64,000 bases of DNA from positions 1-64,000 of the forward strand of contig NZ_MWWY01000020.1 of assembly GCF_002259755.1 (NCBI RefSeq), given 5' to 3'. A model generated the notes under the pieces. The model saw only the letters and a program-made list of their open reading frames with translations. It was not told the origin of the DNA and made no database searches. Position numbers and translations under genes: made by a program. Position 1 is the first letter of the stretch. Every line of letters starts with the position of its first letter. The stretch comes from Bifidobacterium hapali (lineage in GTDB: Bacteria > Actinomycetota > Actinomycetes > Actinomycetales > Bifidobacteriaceae). This document shows, one piece after another, positions 8,522 through 18,800 of this stretch.

Positions 8522-9691
8522 TTATTTCGCCAGTTCCAGTACGGTACGAGCCATCACATCTGCTGCATCACGAATACCGTAATGCCATGCTCGCTCACCA
8601 AACTGGCGTAATTTGATCGGGTCAGACAGCAATGCAGGCACATGATCACGCACCCATGCGCTGGTCAAATCTTTATCAGCTACCATAAGGCCGCCGCCAG
8701 CTTCGACGACCGGCTGCGCGTTGAATCGCTGCTCACCGTTACCAATCGGCAGAGGCACGTATACGGCTGGCAATCCGAGTGCGGCAAGCTCAGATACTGA
8801 ACCTGCGCCAGCGCGGCAAATGACCAGTGCCGCACATGCGAATGCAAGATCAATCCGTTCAAGATATTCCGCAACGTGATAGTCGCCGCCGTTCGCTTCG
8901 TCAAACAGTCCCGACAAAGCTTGTTCACCGACTTGTGCGGCAACATCAGCGCGTACCTGATCGATTTTGCCACGCCCAGTTAGATGAATAACCTGCGCAT
9001 GAGCAAGCAGGTCAGCGGCCGCACCGGAAACAGCACGGTTCAAACTAAGCGCACCGAGAGAACCACCTGTGACGAGTACGAGCGGACGATTCGGGTCAAT
9101 ACCGAGTTCAGAGGCAGCTTCATCTCGCGCAGCAACACGATCATCTTCAAATCGCGCGCACAGCTCGGCTATTGCCGGACGCAACGGCAGGCCGACACGT
9201 TCAATCGTGGCACCGGGACGAGCTTTAAGTCCCGTATCGGCATACGCAGTGCCAATAAACGTAGCCCAACGAGCACCGAGCTTGTTCGCCATACCAGCGC
9301 GAGCATTCTGCTCATGAATAACAATCGGAATACCCATCTTATGCGCTGCAGCATATACGGGCGCAGACGCATATCCGCCAAATCCAACAACCACGTCAGC
9401 ATGTCGACGTTCAAGAATGTCATGTACCTTAGCGGTTTCACGCTTCCAACGACTAGGGAATCGCAAAGCGTCAAGATTAGGACGGCGCGGGAACGGCACT
9501 TTTTCAATAGTGTCCAGTTCATAGCCAGCCTGTGGTACGAGATCATGCTCCAATCCAACAGCGGTACCGATCACACTAACGTGCGTATTCGGGTCAATGC
9601 GACGAATCGATGCGGCAACCGCAAGCAGTGGATTGACATGGCCGGCAGTGCCTCCGCCAGCCAGAACGACGTTGCAAACTCCTGTACTCAT
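8522..9691 (-). CDS. murG: Lipid II synthase MurG
   Basis: Adds GlcNAc from UDP-GlcNAc to lipid I, giving lipid II, at the cytosolic membrane face. The 389-residue GT-B protein opens with [15 protein letters not shown] (10-24) and carries VTGGSLGA in the middle and [16 protein letters not shown] in the C-terminal half, all family signatures. The ATG at 9691 has GAGGGAATT directly before it. It lies in the dcw operon between ftsW (93 bases upstream) and murC. Confidence 0.97.
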   Translation of the reverse strand: MSTGVCNVVLAGGGTAGHVNPLLAVAASIRRIDPNTHVSVIGTAVGLEHDLVPQAGYELDTIEKVPFPRRPNLDALRFPSRWKRETAKVHDILERRHADVVVGFGGYASAPVYAAAHKMGIPIVIHEQNARAGMANKLGARWATFIGTAYADTGLKARPGATIERVGLPLRPAIAELCARFEDDRVAARDEAASELGIDPNRPLVLVTGGSLGALSLNRAVSGAAADLLAHAQVIHLTGRGKIDQVRADVAAQVGEQALSGLFDEANGGDYHVAEYLERIDLAFACAALVICRAGAGSVSELAALGLPAVYVPLPIGNGEQRFNAQPVVEAGGGLMVADKDLTSAWVRDHVPALLSDPIKLRQFGERAWHYGIRDAADVMARTVLELAK

Positions 9692-9784
9692 AATTCCCTC
9701 AGCTTAGTCCACGGCCGCAACACTCTGCGGCACAAGTCTATCGGCGGCGAGCACGCAAACATGCGTAGCACATGCGAGCTGCCA

Positions 9785-11122
9785 TCATATCCGCGTATGT
9801 TCAGCATTGATCTGCGGTTGCGCTCGCATCATACCGACTGCCGCACCAGCCGCGCACAAGCACATGATCATTGACGAACCACCTGACGACACGAACGGCA
9901 TTGGCACACCGAGGACTGGAAACACGCCAATAACAACACCAATGTTGACGAGTGCTTGGCCAACAAGCCAGACTGCAATACACACTAATGTCATCGCCAC
10001 GTAGCGTTCTTGCACCTGCAATGCAACGCTGATCAGGCACCAGCCGATTACAATAAACAGCAGCAATACCGTTAGTGCGCCAACGAATCCCGTTTCTTCA
10101 CCGATAATTGCGTAAATAAAATCCGTGTGTGCCGCGGGTAAATAATTCCATTTTTCACGCGAATTGCCGAGTCCAACGCCCAAGAGACCGCCTTCGGCAA
10201 GCGCATACTTGGCGTGCGTTGACTGGAAACACACGCCTTGCAGATCAGTACACGGTTGGTACGCGGCAAGTACGCGATTAAGACGGTTCGGACTGCTGAT
10301 GACTAGCACGCCGACGAGAGCCGCGAGCACGCCAGCGCCAGCAGCCATCCATTTGAGCGGAAAACCGCTGATCATGAACGCTACAACACCAATGAACACA
10401 ATGATCAAGCCAGTACCCAAATCTTTGCCTAGCATGACCAATCCAAGCGCACCGGCATACATGAGCCCCGGCATCATATACGCTTTAATGCCTTCTAACG
10501 CATACTGTCGAGACGCTTTGCGCAACGCGAATGGCAACCATAAGCATAATGCGAGTTTAGTCATTTCTGCAGGCTGAAGAGAAACCGGGCCGAGCACAAT
10601 CCAACCGTTGTTACCAGTTTCTTCCTCGCCCGTACCTAACGGTGTTAGCGTTAACGCCTGCACGAGCATGGCGAACAGCATAAACCCCGAAGCATGGCGC
10701 ATATACCGTTTAACACTAATACGGGAAAAAATGAATGCGCCAACTAATCCGATAGCACAGTAGCCGCCTTGATTAATGGCACGAGACCACGGCGATTGCC
10801 CAGCAGCCACAAGGTTGACCGACGAGCTAGAGAACACCATAATCACGCCGAACGCGCACAACACGAGCACAGCGACAATAAACCCGTGATAGCACCACAG
10901 CGGATTAAAAAACGAGCGGATGCCAGTAAACTCGGCAAAATCGCCGCGATCAACACCGTCCAGTGTACGGTCAACAGACGAACGGCCACTTGTCGTTCGT
11001 CCACGTTGCTCAGTTGTACGTCTACCACGCGTGACGCGAGTATTGCTCGCGCCGCGCGTGGTAGACGAACTGTCTGACGTATCCGCTGAACCGGATGCGA
11101 TGCGTCGTTTACCGTTCGCCAT
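9785..11122 (-). CDS. ftsW: Septal SEDS glycosyltransferase FtsW
   Basis: Polytopic SEDS polymerase that makes septal glycan strands with FtsI. About 75 basic, Ser/Thr/Arg-rich cytoplasmic residues come first, then roughly ten membrane helices from residue 80. Family motifs visible are [49 protein letters not shown]-like [12 protein letters not shown] and [12 protein letters not shown] near the end. The ATG at 11122 follows GGTGGAAG and overlaps the murD end by 14 bases; a start 21 codons earlier would run far into murD. 445 residues. Confidence 0.95.
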   Translation of the reverse strand: MANGKRRIASGSADTSDSSSTTRGASNTRVTRGRRTTEQRGRTTSGRSSVDRTLDGVDRGDFAEFTGIRSFFNPLWCYHGFIVAVLVLCAFGVIMVFSSSSVNLVAAGQSPWSRAINQGGYCAIGLVGAFIFSRISVKRYMRHASGFMLFAMLVQALTLTPLGTGEEETGNNGWIVLGPVSLQPAEMTKLALCLWLPFALRKASRQYALEGIKAYMMPGLMYAGALGLVMLGKDLGTGLIIVFIGVVAFMISGFPLKWMAAGAGVLAALVGVLVISSPNRLNRVLAAYQPCTDLQGVCFQSTHAKYALAEGGLLGVGLGNSREKWNYLPAAHTDFIYAIIGEETGFVGALTVLLLFIVIGWCLISVALQVQERYVAMTLVCIAVWLVGQALVNIGVVIGVFPVLGVPMPFVSSGGSSMIMCLCAAGAAVGMMRAQPQINAEHTRI

Positions 11123-12560
11123 GCGCTTCCACCCAACGTTGTGCCGCAGCAGCAAACTGATTACCGCGGTCAGCGTATGACACAAACTGGTCCATAGACG
11201 CGCAAGCAGGAGCCATCAGCACCACGTTACCGGCAGTTGCATATACACCAGCCGCCTCAACCGCGCGCGCCATAACCGTGCTGTTATCTGCGGGATCAAT
11301 AACCGTAATCGGAATATCCGGAGCGCTGGCAGCGAACGCATCAAGCATCGGATGCTGATCTTTGCCGATAATAACCGCTGCTTTAATCGTGTGCGCTTGG
11401 TCGGCTACCAAATGCTCAAACCGACTACCCTTCGCTAAGCCACCGGCAATCCACACTACAGACTTAGCTGCAAAACTGCTTAATGATGCATTTGCTGCAT
11501 GCGCATTCGTAGCTTTAGAATCGTCGACGAATCGTACCGTGCCACCATCTTGAAGCGTTGCCGTAGCAACCGTTTGAATACGGTGACCGCCCGGCGTAAA
11601 ACTTTGCAGCGCACGCACGGCCGTAGCACGATCCGCACCATAGCCGAGGACCAGCGCCAAAGCAGTCAAGGCATCGGCGAGCAGATGGGGGTAAACAGTG
11701 CCATCCGGTTCACGCAAATGAGTAAATTCGGCAACCTGTGCGATACGCTCTTCTTCACCAGGCACACCACCGGCGACGCCACTCATGTCAACAATCCAAC
11801 CGTCTTTGACACCGATAAGACCGTTCGTTGGCTCGTGTAGCGTAAAGCCCACTTTGCGGCATCCTTCGCCGGTTTGAGCGGCTTTGGCGAGCGCAGTAAC
11901 GCGTGCATCATCAGCATTGTAGACGAGCGTACGTGTCACGCCGTGAAATACCTTGGACTTGTCGGCCGCGTAGTTTTCGATACCACCATGCCAGTCAAGG
12001 TGGTCGTCGGCAATATTCGTAATAGTTGCGCAATCAAGCGCGAGTGAGTACGTGAAATGCAGTTGGAATGAGCTCAATTCGACGCATAGTACGTCGTGTG
12101 AAGGGTCAACAGCGGCGTGGGAGACGGACTTGCCGATATTGCCGACAGCAGGCGCGTTCAAACCGCATGCCGTAAGCATTTCAGACGTCATTTCCGTGGT
12201 GGATGTCTTACCGTTCGTACCGGTGATGCCAATCCAACCAGCGTGAGCGCCTTTGCCGTCGCGGTCAGCGCGCAGCATCCATGCCAGTTCTACTTCGCTG
12301 ATCACTGGAATACCGCGACGCTGTGCTTCGAGAATAAATGGCGTGCGCGGGTTAAACACAGGTGACGTGCATACAAGGTCAACGTGATCCCAGTCGACAT
12401 CGTCGAACGAATGCAAGTCAGCAGCTTCGTTACGCTCGTCAACACTGAACACGTTCGCAGCTCGCGAGCGCAACACTTCAACCATGCCGCGACCGGACAC
12501 ACCAAGTCCAGCAACCATCACTGTTTTGTCACTCAGATCGTTCACATCATTCGCTGCCAT
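11109..12560 (-). CDS. murD: UDP-MurNAc-L-Ala--D-Glu ligase
   Basis: Adds D-glutamate to UDP-MurNAc-L-Ala in the cytosol. 483 residues: nucleotide-sugar domain with [10 protein letters not shown]-loop [14 protein letters not shown] (111-124), ELSSFQL and [11 protein letters not shown] in the central domain, and a C-terminal domain with [13 protein letters not shown] and GGLAKGS. The ATG at 12560 has GGAAGG at good spacing. Part of the dcw operon, 127 bases behind mraY and overlapping ftsW. Confidence 0.97.
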   Translation of the reverse strand: MAANDVNDLSDKTVMVAGLGVSGRGMVEVLRSRAANVFSVDERNEAADLHSFDDVDWDHVDLVCTSPVFNPRTPFILEAQRRGIPVISEVELAWMLRADRDGKGAHAGWIGITGTNGKTSTTEMTSEMLTACGLNAPAVGNIGKSVSHAAVDPSHDVLCVELSSFQLHFTYSLALDCATITNIADDHLDWHGGIENYAADKSKVFHGVTRTLVYNADDARVTALAKAAQTGEGCRKVGFTLHEPTNGLIGVKDGWIVDMSGVAGGVPGEEERIAQVAEFTHLREPDGTVYPHLLADALTALALVLGYGADRATAVRALQSFTPGGHRIQTVATATLQDGGTVRFVDDSKATNAHAANASLSSFAAKSVVWIAGGLAKGSRFEHLVADQAHTIKAAVIIGKDQHPMLDAFAASAPDIPITVIDPADNSTVMARAVEAAGVYATAGNVVLMAPACASMDQFVSYADRGNQFAAAAQRWVEAHGER

Positions 12561-12687
12561 ATTGGCCTTCCATTCATCTACCTGCGCGGCACTGGCGCGT
12601 TGTCAAGTACCACTTATTGCATGTGCGCCGCGCCGTGACCTTATATTCACGTTATACATCTGTGCTCGGTCACAAGCCAAGCACAGG

Positions 12688-13791
12688 TCACATCAGCAGA
12701 CCAGAGCGTGCTACCCAATCCGCATAGAACACCATAAGACCGCACAGAACGAACAGCAGTTCCACCATCCAGAAGCGTACGACGACTTTCGTTTCAGTCC
12801 ATCCGCACAGTTCAAAATGATGGTGGATTGGTGCCATCTTGAATACGCGTTTGTGTGTCATCTTGAAGTAGCCAACTTGAATCACGTCACTCATCGCTTC
12901 GATCACATACAGTCCGCCAAGAATAACAGCGAGGAATTCGGTATGCGTGGCGATCGACAGCGCGGCAAACAAGCCGCCGAGTGCGAGCGAGCCGGTGTCG
13001 CCCATGAAAATCGTGGCCGGGTTCGAGTTGTACCATAGGAATCCGAAGCAGGCAACGGCTGCGCACACCGCGATAATAGTTAAGTCGAGCGGGTCAGAAA
13101 CTGCGTAGGAGAAGCCTTGATGGCCACCACCCTTGATGTGGTAGGACTCCCAGAACGCGATCATTGCATAGCCTGCGAACGAAATCATGGATGAACCGGC
13201 CGCCAAACCGTCTAGTCCATCCGTGAGGTTCACTGCGTTCGTCCACGCGGTCATCAGGAAGTTTACCCAAATCACGAACAGAATAATCGAGACAATTCGT
13301 CCAGCAAACTCGAAACTCAGGAACGGTGTTTCGATAAAACTCATACCAGCCTGTGCGCTAGGAAAACCAGACTTGGTAGGCACGATGAGTGCAAGTACCG
13401 CGTAAATGGTGGCGAGAATGAACTGGCCGATGAATTTGCCTTCAACAGTCAAACCTTCATTCTGCTTTTTGCGCACTTTCGCAAAATCGTCAATGAAGCC
13501 GAGGAAGCCCATTGACAACATGGCAAAAAGCACCAGTACTGCGGACCATGATGGTATGCTGCCCGAGTTGAGATAACGGTATAATGCGGAGGCCGCCCAG
13601 CCGAGCAGTACCGCGAAGTTAATCACTACGCCGCCAAGCGTAGGCGTACCGCGCTTAACCTGATGTGATTTCGGACCGTCTTGGCGAATATACTGCCCAT
13701 AATGCAGTTTATGGACCAGACGGATCAGCAATGGTGTGCCGATCATGGTCACGGCCAGCGACACCAGCATGCCGATGATGAGTGCAATCAT
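12688..13791 (-). CDS. mraY: Phospho-MurNAc-pentapeptide transferase
   Basis: Transfers phospho-MurNAc-pentapeptide to undecaprenyl phosphate, giving lipid I. Integral membrane protein of 367 residues with about ten helices. Catalytic-site landmarks: GTPTLGG (48-54), the FIDDFAK aspartates at 101-102, NLTDGLDGLAAG (188-199), FMGDTGSLALGG and the late HHHFELCGW loop. Start ATG at 13791 follows GAGAGG. It sits between murF and murD. Confidence 0.97.
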   Translation of the reverse strand: MIALIIGMLVSLAVTMIGTPLLIRLVHKLHYGQYIRQDGPKSHQVKRGTPTLGGVVINFAVLLGWAASALYRYLNSGSIPSWSAVLVLFAMLSMGFLGFIDDFAKVRKKQNEGLTVEGKFIGQFILATIYAVLALIVPTKSGFPSAQAGMSFIETPFLSFEFAGRIVSIILFVIWVNFLMTAWTNAVNLTDGLDGLAAGSSMISFAGYAMIAFWESYHIKGGGHQGFSYAVSDPLDLTIIAVCAAVACFGFLWYNSNPATIFMGDTGSLALGGLFAALSIATHTEFLAVILGGLYVIEAMSDVIQVGYFKMTHKRVFKMAPIHHHFELCGWTETKVVVRFWMVELLFVLCGLMVFYADWVARSGLLM

Positions 13792-13870
13792 GATTTCCTC
13801 TCAGTTCCTGACTCGTTCGTATAGGTCACACCCGGCGATGCAACACGCTACTACTCAACTACTCGCCACG

Positions 13871-15415
13871 TTAGTGTTGCGGCGTCCAGCGAGATGCTAG
13901 AGCACTCAAGCCCGATGCATGCGAACCTTTGAGCAACACCACCGTCTCGCCTTGACCTGCAGCCAGTTCCATGACCTTTGCGTCTGCCTGATCAACGGTA
14001 TGCACCCAGTCTACCGATGGGACTGTGCCATTCGGTGAAACCCCTTGTTGCGCCGCCGTACGTGCTCCATCGGCTAGGGAGCCAGCGAGTTCATCAAGAT
14101 GCGCGTCTGCGCCGCCAACTGCGATAATTGCGTCAGCACCAATCTCAACCGCATACCGTCCCATCGCACGGTGCAACTCGTCTTCATTACCACCGAGTTC
14201 AAGCATCGCACCGAGAACCGCAACACGCCGAGGTCGCTCACCCGCATGCCATGCGGCTAAACCGTCAAGGCCGGCGCGCATTGAATCAGGATTCGCGTTA
14301 AATGAGTCATCAATCAGCGTAAACGTCACATTATTGCGGCTGACTGTAGACACAGCCATACGATGCGCGCTGATGTGATCTTTACGTGCGAGAACATCCG
14401 CAATAGCAGTCGGCTGCATACCAAAATACATGGCAACATTCGCTGCAGCTAGTGCATTCATCACATTGTGCCGGCCGCGAATAGCAAGCGTTACCGGTGT
14501 CGCCTCACCATACGTGCCATCGGCAGCGACTGGAATAAAGTCACAATGCGGATGACCAGTGTCATCTTGCGTAATATTGCGCGCGATCAACGTTTCGCCA
14601 GCCGCATGACCGTTCTTCTGATCGGTGTTAATACCGAACCAACGAACTAAACCTGGAGCAATATCAGCCATTGCCGCCACATGCGAGTCGTCAGCATTCA
14701 ATACGCTCACACCACCCGGTAGCAGGCCGCGAATAATCTCACTCTTCGCTTGCGCAATACGTTCCACTGAACCGAACTCACCTAAATGAGCGACACCGAC
14801 CTTCAAAACCACAGCCAGATCAGGCGGTGCGATAGTAGTCAAATGAGCGATTTCACCAATATGATTCGCGCCCATCTCAGCTACCAAGAATCGTGTTTCG
14901 GCATTCACCTTTAGCGCGGTTAATGGCAGTCCGATCTCATTGTTAAATGATCCAAACGGTGCAATCGTCGGTCCCAACTCGCTCAGCAGCGAAGCGAGCA
15001 AGTCCTTCGTCGTTGTTTTACCAACCGAACCGGTGATACCGATAATAGAGAACGGCTGAGATCCGGCACGACGACGTTCAATGTTGTACCGCGCGAGAGC
15101 TCCAAGGGCCGCAACCGTGTCGGCTACAACGATCTGTGGCAGCGGTGCGTCAACTTCATGATCTACTAGTGCGCAAACCGCACCCTGTTCAACTACAGAT
15201 GCCACAAAATCATGACCGTCAACATGCTCGCCAGCAATCGCAATAAATACTGATCCGCTACCCGCTTGACGAGAATCACTTACCGCCGAATGCGCTATTG
15301 GCGCGTTCACATCCACACCATCTGCACGCGTCAGCCGACCGTCAACAGCGTTGGCGATCTGTGTCAAGGTCATCGGCATCATGCCTGTTGTATGGCCTGT
15401 TTGGTCCACTGTCAT
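13871..15415 (-). CDS. murF: UDP-MurNAc-tripeptide--D-Ala-D-Ala ligase
   Basis: Adds D-Ala-D-Ala to finish the UDP-MurNAc-pentapeptide. 514 residues: N-terminal domain with SDSRQAGSGSVFIAI, P-loop GITGSVGKTTTKDL (126-139), AEMGANHIGEIAHL in the middle, RGRHNVMNALAAANVA, and DDSFNANPDSMRAGL leading the C-terminal domain. The ATG at 15415 is preceded by GAGGAG about 12 bases away. It lies 107 bases behind the MurE-like gene, the largest gap within the 5' half of the operon. Confidence 0.95.
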   Translation of the reverse strand: MTVDQTGHTTGMMPMTLTQIANAVDGRLTRADGVDVNAPIAHSAVSDSRQAGSGSVFIAIAGEHVDGHDFVASVVEQGAVCALVDHEVDAPLPQIVVADTVAALGALARYNIERRRAGSQPFSIIGITGSVGKTTTKDLLASLLSELGPTIAPFGSFNNEIGLPLTALKVNAETRFLVAEMGANHIGEIAHLTTIAPPDLAVVLKVGVAHLGEFGSVERIAQAKSEIIRGLLPGGVSVLNADDSHVAAMADIAPGLVRWFGINTDQKNGHAAGETLIARNITQDDTGHPHCDFIPVAADGTYGEATPVTLAIRGRHNVMNALAAANVAMYFGMQPTAIADVLARKDHISAHRMAVSTVSRNNVTFTLIDDSFNANPDSMRAGLDGLAAWHAGERPRRVAVLGAMLELGGNEDELHRAMGRYAVEIGADAIIAVGGADAHLDELAGSLADGARTAAQQGVSPNGTVPSVDWVHTVDQADAKVMELAAGQGETVVLLKGSHASGLSALASRWTPQH

Positions 15416-15522
15416 ATCCCTATTGCTCCTCTTGTATACCCGCGTATATCCGACTATCGCTGCTGTTGTTACTGTTATCTGCTGTTATCTGCCGCGGTGA
15501 TTCATCCACCAGTGCAAGACGA

Positions 15523-16431
15523 TCACTTGCCTAAATCATGGCTGACACGCAACGCATTGCGAATATTGTTGCGTCGCACGCCCGCCGCCATCACCATTGC
15601 GATCGATAACGATGAACGTTTCACATCGCCAATGCCACCGTCCTGCGACGACGGGAACTGCATAGCAATCTGATCAGATTCAATCGTGCGACCAGTCAGA
15701 TGAGTTTGCGCATCCATAATGAACCCATACCGGTCCCTCATTCGACGCGCAATATCACGATTGCGCGGATCACTGTCCATGCCGTCAACCCCCAGCACGT
15801 CCACGTTCACACCGCTCAGTGCCCCGTCACGTAACGTTTGCTCGTCCAAAGCAATCACTACTGCGGCAGAACCATCCTCTTGGCATACGCCAAGCGTACG
15901 TTGAATATCAAGAGAGCCAAGCGGATAATCAAGCGGCAGCGAACGTTCCAGTGACTGCGAACCAGCAGAATCAATCACACTGACCGGATTGCCAAGCATG
16001 TGCAGCAAACGAGACAGACGCGTCACATTGCTGCGCATATCATCCTTACTTGCGTTCGACGAGCTAGATGCGAGTGCAAACACTGCCAGTAGGCTCGCGG
16101 GAGCGCCTGCCATATCGCTGGCCATCTCACCGAACCGTTCCGCGCTCAGATCGCCAACCAGTAGCGGCAATTCAGCGCTTGTTGCCGCGCCACGTTGGTC
16201 AGCGGATACGAGTACCGCATACGCACCAGCTTCTGCCGCTTGTTCGATCGCGTTCGCATCGGCGTGGTTTCGCGGAACGAACAGTGTGCCCGGCGTCACC
16301 GATGCAACATCATCTGATATCGAGGTAACCGTAACGTTCGTCGCGAATGACGGTACTAATTCCAGCCCATAATGATCTGCGAGATAACCGAGCGTCACAC
16401 GCCGAGACACGCCTTCACTTACCGCACTCAT
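15523..16431 (-). CDS. MurE-like protein lacking P-loop and ligase domain
   Basis: It occupies the position of murE between ftsI and murF, but has 302 residues instead of about 480-500. Residues 1-105 resemble the MurE N-terminal domain (TSISDDVASVTPGTLFVPR, then AAEAGAYAVLV). Where MurE has its ATP-binding GxTGTNGKTT, this protein has a Ser-rich ALASSSSNASKDD (119-131), so it cannot bind ATP the usual way. DIQRTLGVCQEDGSAAVVI (175-193) still follows the MurE core pattern, and SIAMVMAAGVRRNNIRNAL recalls the end of the central domain; the C-terminal ligase domain is absent. GGAAAGG precedes the ATG and the frame is intact, so it looks maintained. Probably a non-catalytic paralogue; the true MurE must be encoded elsewhere. 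Confidence 0.75.
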   Translation of the reverse strand: MSAVSEGVSRRVTLGYLADHYGLELVPSFATNVTVTSISDDVASVTPGTLFVPRNHADANAIEQAAEAGAYAVLVSADQRGAATSAELPLLVGDLSAERFGEMASDMAGAPASLLAVFALASSSSNASKDDMRSNVTRLSRLLHMLGNPVSVIDSAGSQSLERSLPLDYPLGSLDIQRTLGVCQEDGSAAVVIALDEQTLRDGALSGVNVDVLGVDGMDSDPRNRDIARRMRDRYGFIMDAQTHLTGRTIESDQIAMQFPSSQDGGIGDVKRSSLSIAMVMAAGVRRNNIRNALRVSHDLGK

Positions 16432-16464
16432 CGCATCGCCTTTCCGTTCTCTGTCACTGCCCGC

Positions 16465-18267
16465 CTACCATTCCACTGGAATAGCATCCGTACGTGCAGG
16501 TGAGGGAGATACGTTGTATTTCTGCATAAGGAATTCACCGATCTTAGCGAACACTGGGCCAGCGCTCAGACCACCGAGAGCGTTGACCTTAGCGTCCTTC
16601 ATGACGACAGTGACGACAAACCGTGGATTATCAGCGGGAATAATACCTACCCAGTCACTGACGATTGAGGTGAGTCGACCGTCAGCACCAGCGACTTCAG
16701 CCGTACCCGATTTTGCAGCAATCCGATATCCGGGTACCGAAACGATACGCGAGTACAGGTCGGAGACTGATTCCATCGCATTGAGTACGTCTTTGGCAAC
16801 GGACTCGTCGACTACGCGCGTCGCGTCGCCGGAAGGAACAGCTGTAGTGTGTCCGTTCGCATCGGTGACGGTATCAATGATTTTCATTGACGGCATGACG
16901 CCCTTATTGGCAATCGTGGCGATAGCGCGCGTGATTTGCAAAGCATTCATCGTGTAGCCTTGGCCGAACAGCACCGTGTTGCGCGTACGCAAATCCCAGT
17001 TGCGCCAACTGTACAGCAAGCCTGGAGATTCACCACTTAAGCCAAGACCACTTTCCTCACCTATGCCGAACTTTTTCAAATACTCGTAGCGTTTTTCGTC
17101 ACTGTAATTCGTGGCAGCCATAATCATGCCAACGTTTGACGAGTTCTTGAGAATACCGGCATATGTCCAATTCTTAGCAGCGTGATTAGACGCGTCCTTA
17201 TACGATTGGCCGTCCACAGTAATAGTGTCTGGCACCGTGAACTTATCGGTAGCTTTATGTATGCCTTCCTGAAGTTCTCCGGACATCGTGAACACTTTGC
17301 CGATCGAACCAGGGTCAAAAGTTTCGCTGACAACGCGCGACGCGTTGAGTTTGGCATCGCTACTGCCAGCCTCATACTGGTCAGTATCTTCGAGCGCGAG
17401 CACACCACCGGTTTTCAGATCGTACACAACTCCGAGCGCCCACTCGGCATCATGTTCTTTCACACCATCGGTCAACGCTTTCTTGACATACCAGTCAACA
17501 TTCGAGTCGATAGTGAGCGTTACATCCGAACCGTTAACGGCATCTTGGGAGTCAGTAAGCGTGCCAGGAATCATCTCAGAGCCACCGTTGCCCCGCTGGT
17601 AAACCTCATAACCATCGGTACCGGTCAGCTTCTTGTCAAGAATCTGCTCAAGGCCAGCCACGCCAGTGCCTTCAGCATCCACACCGCCAAGGATAGGGCC
17701 GAGCATAGTGCCACCTGAATAGACACGCTCATTGGTCAATTCGCCGTATACAATGCCGCCGAGTCCGAGCGCGTCAACTTTACGCTTAACCTCAGGCGTG
17801 ACATCTTTCGCTATGACCAAGTACCGGTTATTGGCTTCGCTGATGCGCCCGCCCAACTCCATAGCGCTTGTGCCTTCGAGTACGCTCGCAAGCAGACGAG
17901 CAACGCCTGCGGCACCAGTCGCACCGACTGGTTTACCGTCAATCTGCTGACAGTAATTCTTCGTTTTGCTTGTGCAATCAGTCGGCTTGAATTCGGTAGC
18001 AAGTTGCGGGTCGACAACGATATTGTATCGTTCAACGCTCTGAGCGAGAACAGTACCGTTGGCATCAAGGATTCGGCCGCGCTTCGCGTTGACCGCGACT
18101 TTTGTAGTGCGGCCTTGCGTGGCTGCGATAGCCGTGTTTTTGCCGAGTAACTGTAGATTCGCAAGTTGGATGAGGCAGATTGAGGCAACAAGTGCCAGCA
18201 CGGCTGCAACCGCGATGCATCGAGCGGTGAACGAACGCGCCCGATCCACTCTGCGCGTGGTATTCAC
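16465..18267 (-). CDS. ftsI: Class B penicillin-binding protein FtsI
   Basis: Septal D,D-transpeptidase that cross-links peptidoglycan together with FtsW. 600 residues: short cytoplasmic tail, membrane anchor (about 17-40), dimerisation domain with KRGRILDANGTVLA, and a transpeptidase domain with active-site SIGK (321-324), SSN (376-378) and KSGT (519-522). The SxxK box reads DPGSIGKVFTM rather than the common PGSTFK. The ATG overlaps the ftsL stop as ATGA. Confidence 0.95.
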   Translation of the reverse strand: MNTTRRVDRARSFTARCIAVAAVLALVASICLIQLANLQLLGKNTAIAATQGRTTKVAVNAKRGRILDANGTVLAQSVERYNIVVDPQLATEFKPTDCTSKTKNYCQQIDGKPVGATGAAGVARLLASVLEGTSAMELGGRISEANNRYLVIAKDVTPEVKRKVDALGLGGIVYGELTNERVYSGGTMLGPILGGVDAEGTGVAGLEQILDKKLTGTDGYEVYQRGNGGSEMIPGTLTDSQDAVNGSDVTLTIDSNVDWYVKKALTDGVKEHDAEWALGVVYDLKTGGVLALEDTDQYEAGSSDAKLNASRVVSETFDPGSIGKVFTMSGELQEGIHKATDKFTVPDTITVDGQSYKDASNHAAKNWTYAGILKNSSNVGMIMAATNYSDEKRYEYLKKFGIGEESGLGLSGESPGLLYSWRNWDLRTRNTVLFGQGYTMNALQITRAIATIANKGVMPSMKIIDTVTDANGHTTAVPSGDATRVVDESVAKDVLNAMESVSDLYSRIVSVPGYRIAAKSGTAEVAGADGRLTSIVSDWVGIIPADNPRFVVTVVMKDAKVNALGGLSAGPVFAKIGEFLMQKYNVSPSPARTDAIPVEW

Positions 18268-18800
18268 TGTCCCTCACCTGCCTTTTCGCTGTTGGTTGCC
18301 TCGTTTGTCTTATTTGAGTTATGAGAAGCGGTATTGGATGATTCAGCAGGTTTGTACCCGTTCAAGTCGATAGATAGCGAGCCTTGTTGCAGTACCATGC
18401 CAAGTTGTTCTGCCTTATCTGGCAGGGAGGCTTCGAGCGCGTCGAGTTTCGCTTGATCTTCCTCAACATCTTGCGTGAGCTGAGTGATGTTCGCTTGTAC
18501 CGATGCAGCTTCAAACGAGTTCTCCACCATCTGCGTGCGTAAAACCAATGCGCCCACTAGCGTAGCGGCAAGGAATAGGGCCGCGATCACAATGTGAAAC
18601 AGTGACGTGCTGCGTGAACGAGTCCACACAACGAGTCTGGTTAAACCACCGGTTACTGCGTTACGCTGTTTGCCTGTATCGGAGACAACGTGCAGTTGCG
18701 GCCGAGGCGATGCGGTTACTGACTGTGGACGTCGACTCGTCGAAGGTACAGCATTGGATCGCATGTCGCCAGAGCGTACTGTTCGTGCTCGGTTGCTCAT
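18264..18800 (-). CDS. ftsL: FtsL-like division protein
   Basis: Small bitopic protein of 178 residues: basic cytoplasmic N-terminus, one membrane helix (about 66-87), then a heptad-like extracytoplasmic stretch (VQANITQLTQDVEEDQAKLD) ending in KAEQLGMV, the usual FtsL/DivIC ending. The last 35 residues are Asn/Ser/Thr/Glu-rich. FtsL sequences are poorly conserved, so the call rests on topology and on its fixed place between rsmH and ftsI. It overlaps both neighbours by 4 bases (ATGA), indicating coupled translation. Confidence 0.85.
   Translation of the reverse strand: MSNRARTVRSGDMRSNAVPSTSRRPQSVTASPRPQLHVVSDTGKQRNAVTGGLTRLVVWTRSRSTSLFHIVIAALFLAATLVGALVLRTQMVENSFEAASVQANITQLTQDVEEDQAKLDALEASLPDKAEQLGMVLQQGSLSIDLNGYKPAESSNTASHNSNKTNEATNSEKAGEGQ

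Noticed and set aside
8984-9874. Plus-strand frame of 296 codons opposite murG
   Set aside because: Antisense shadow running past the murG start into ftsW; no domain signal.
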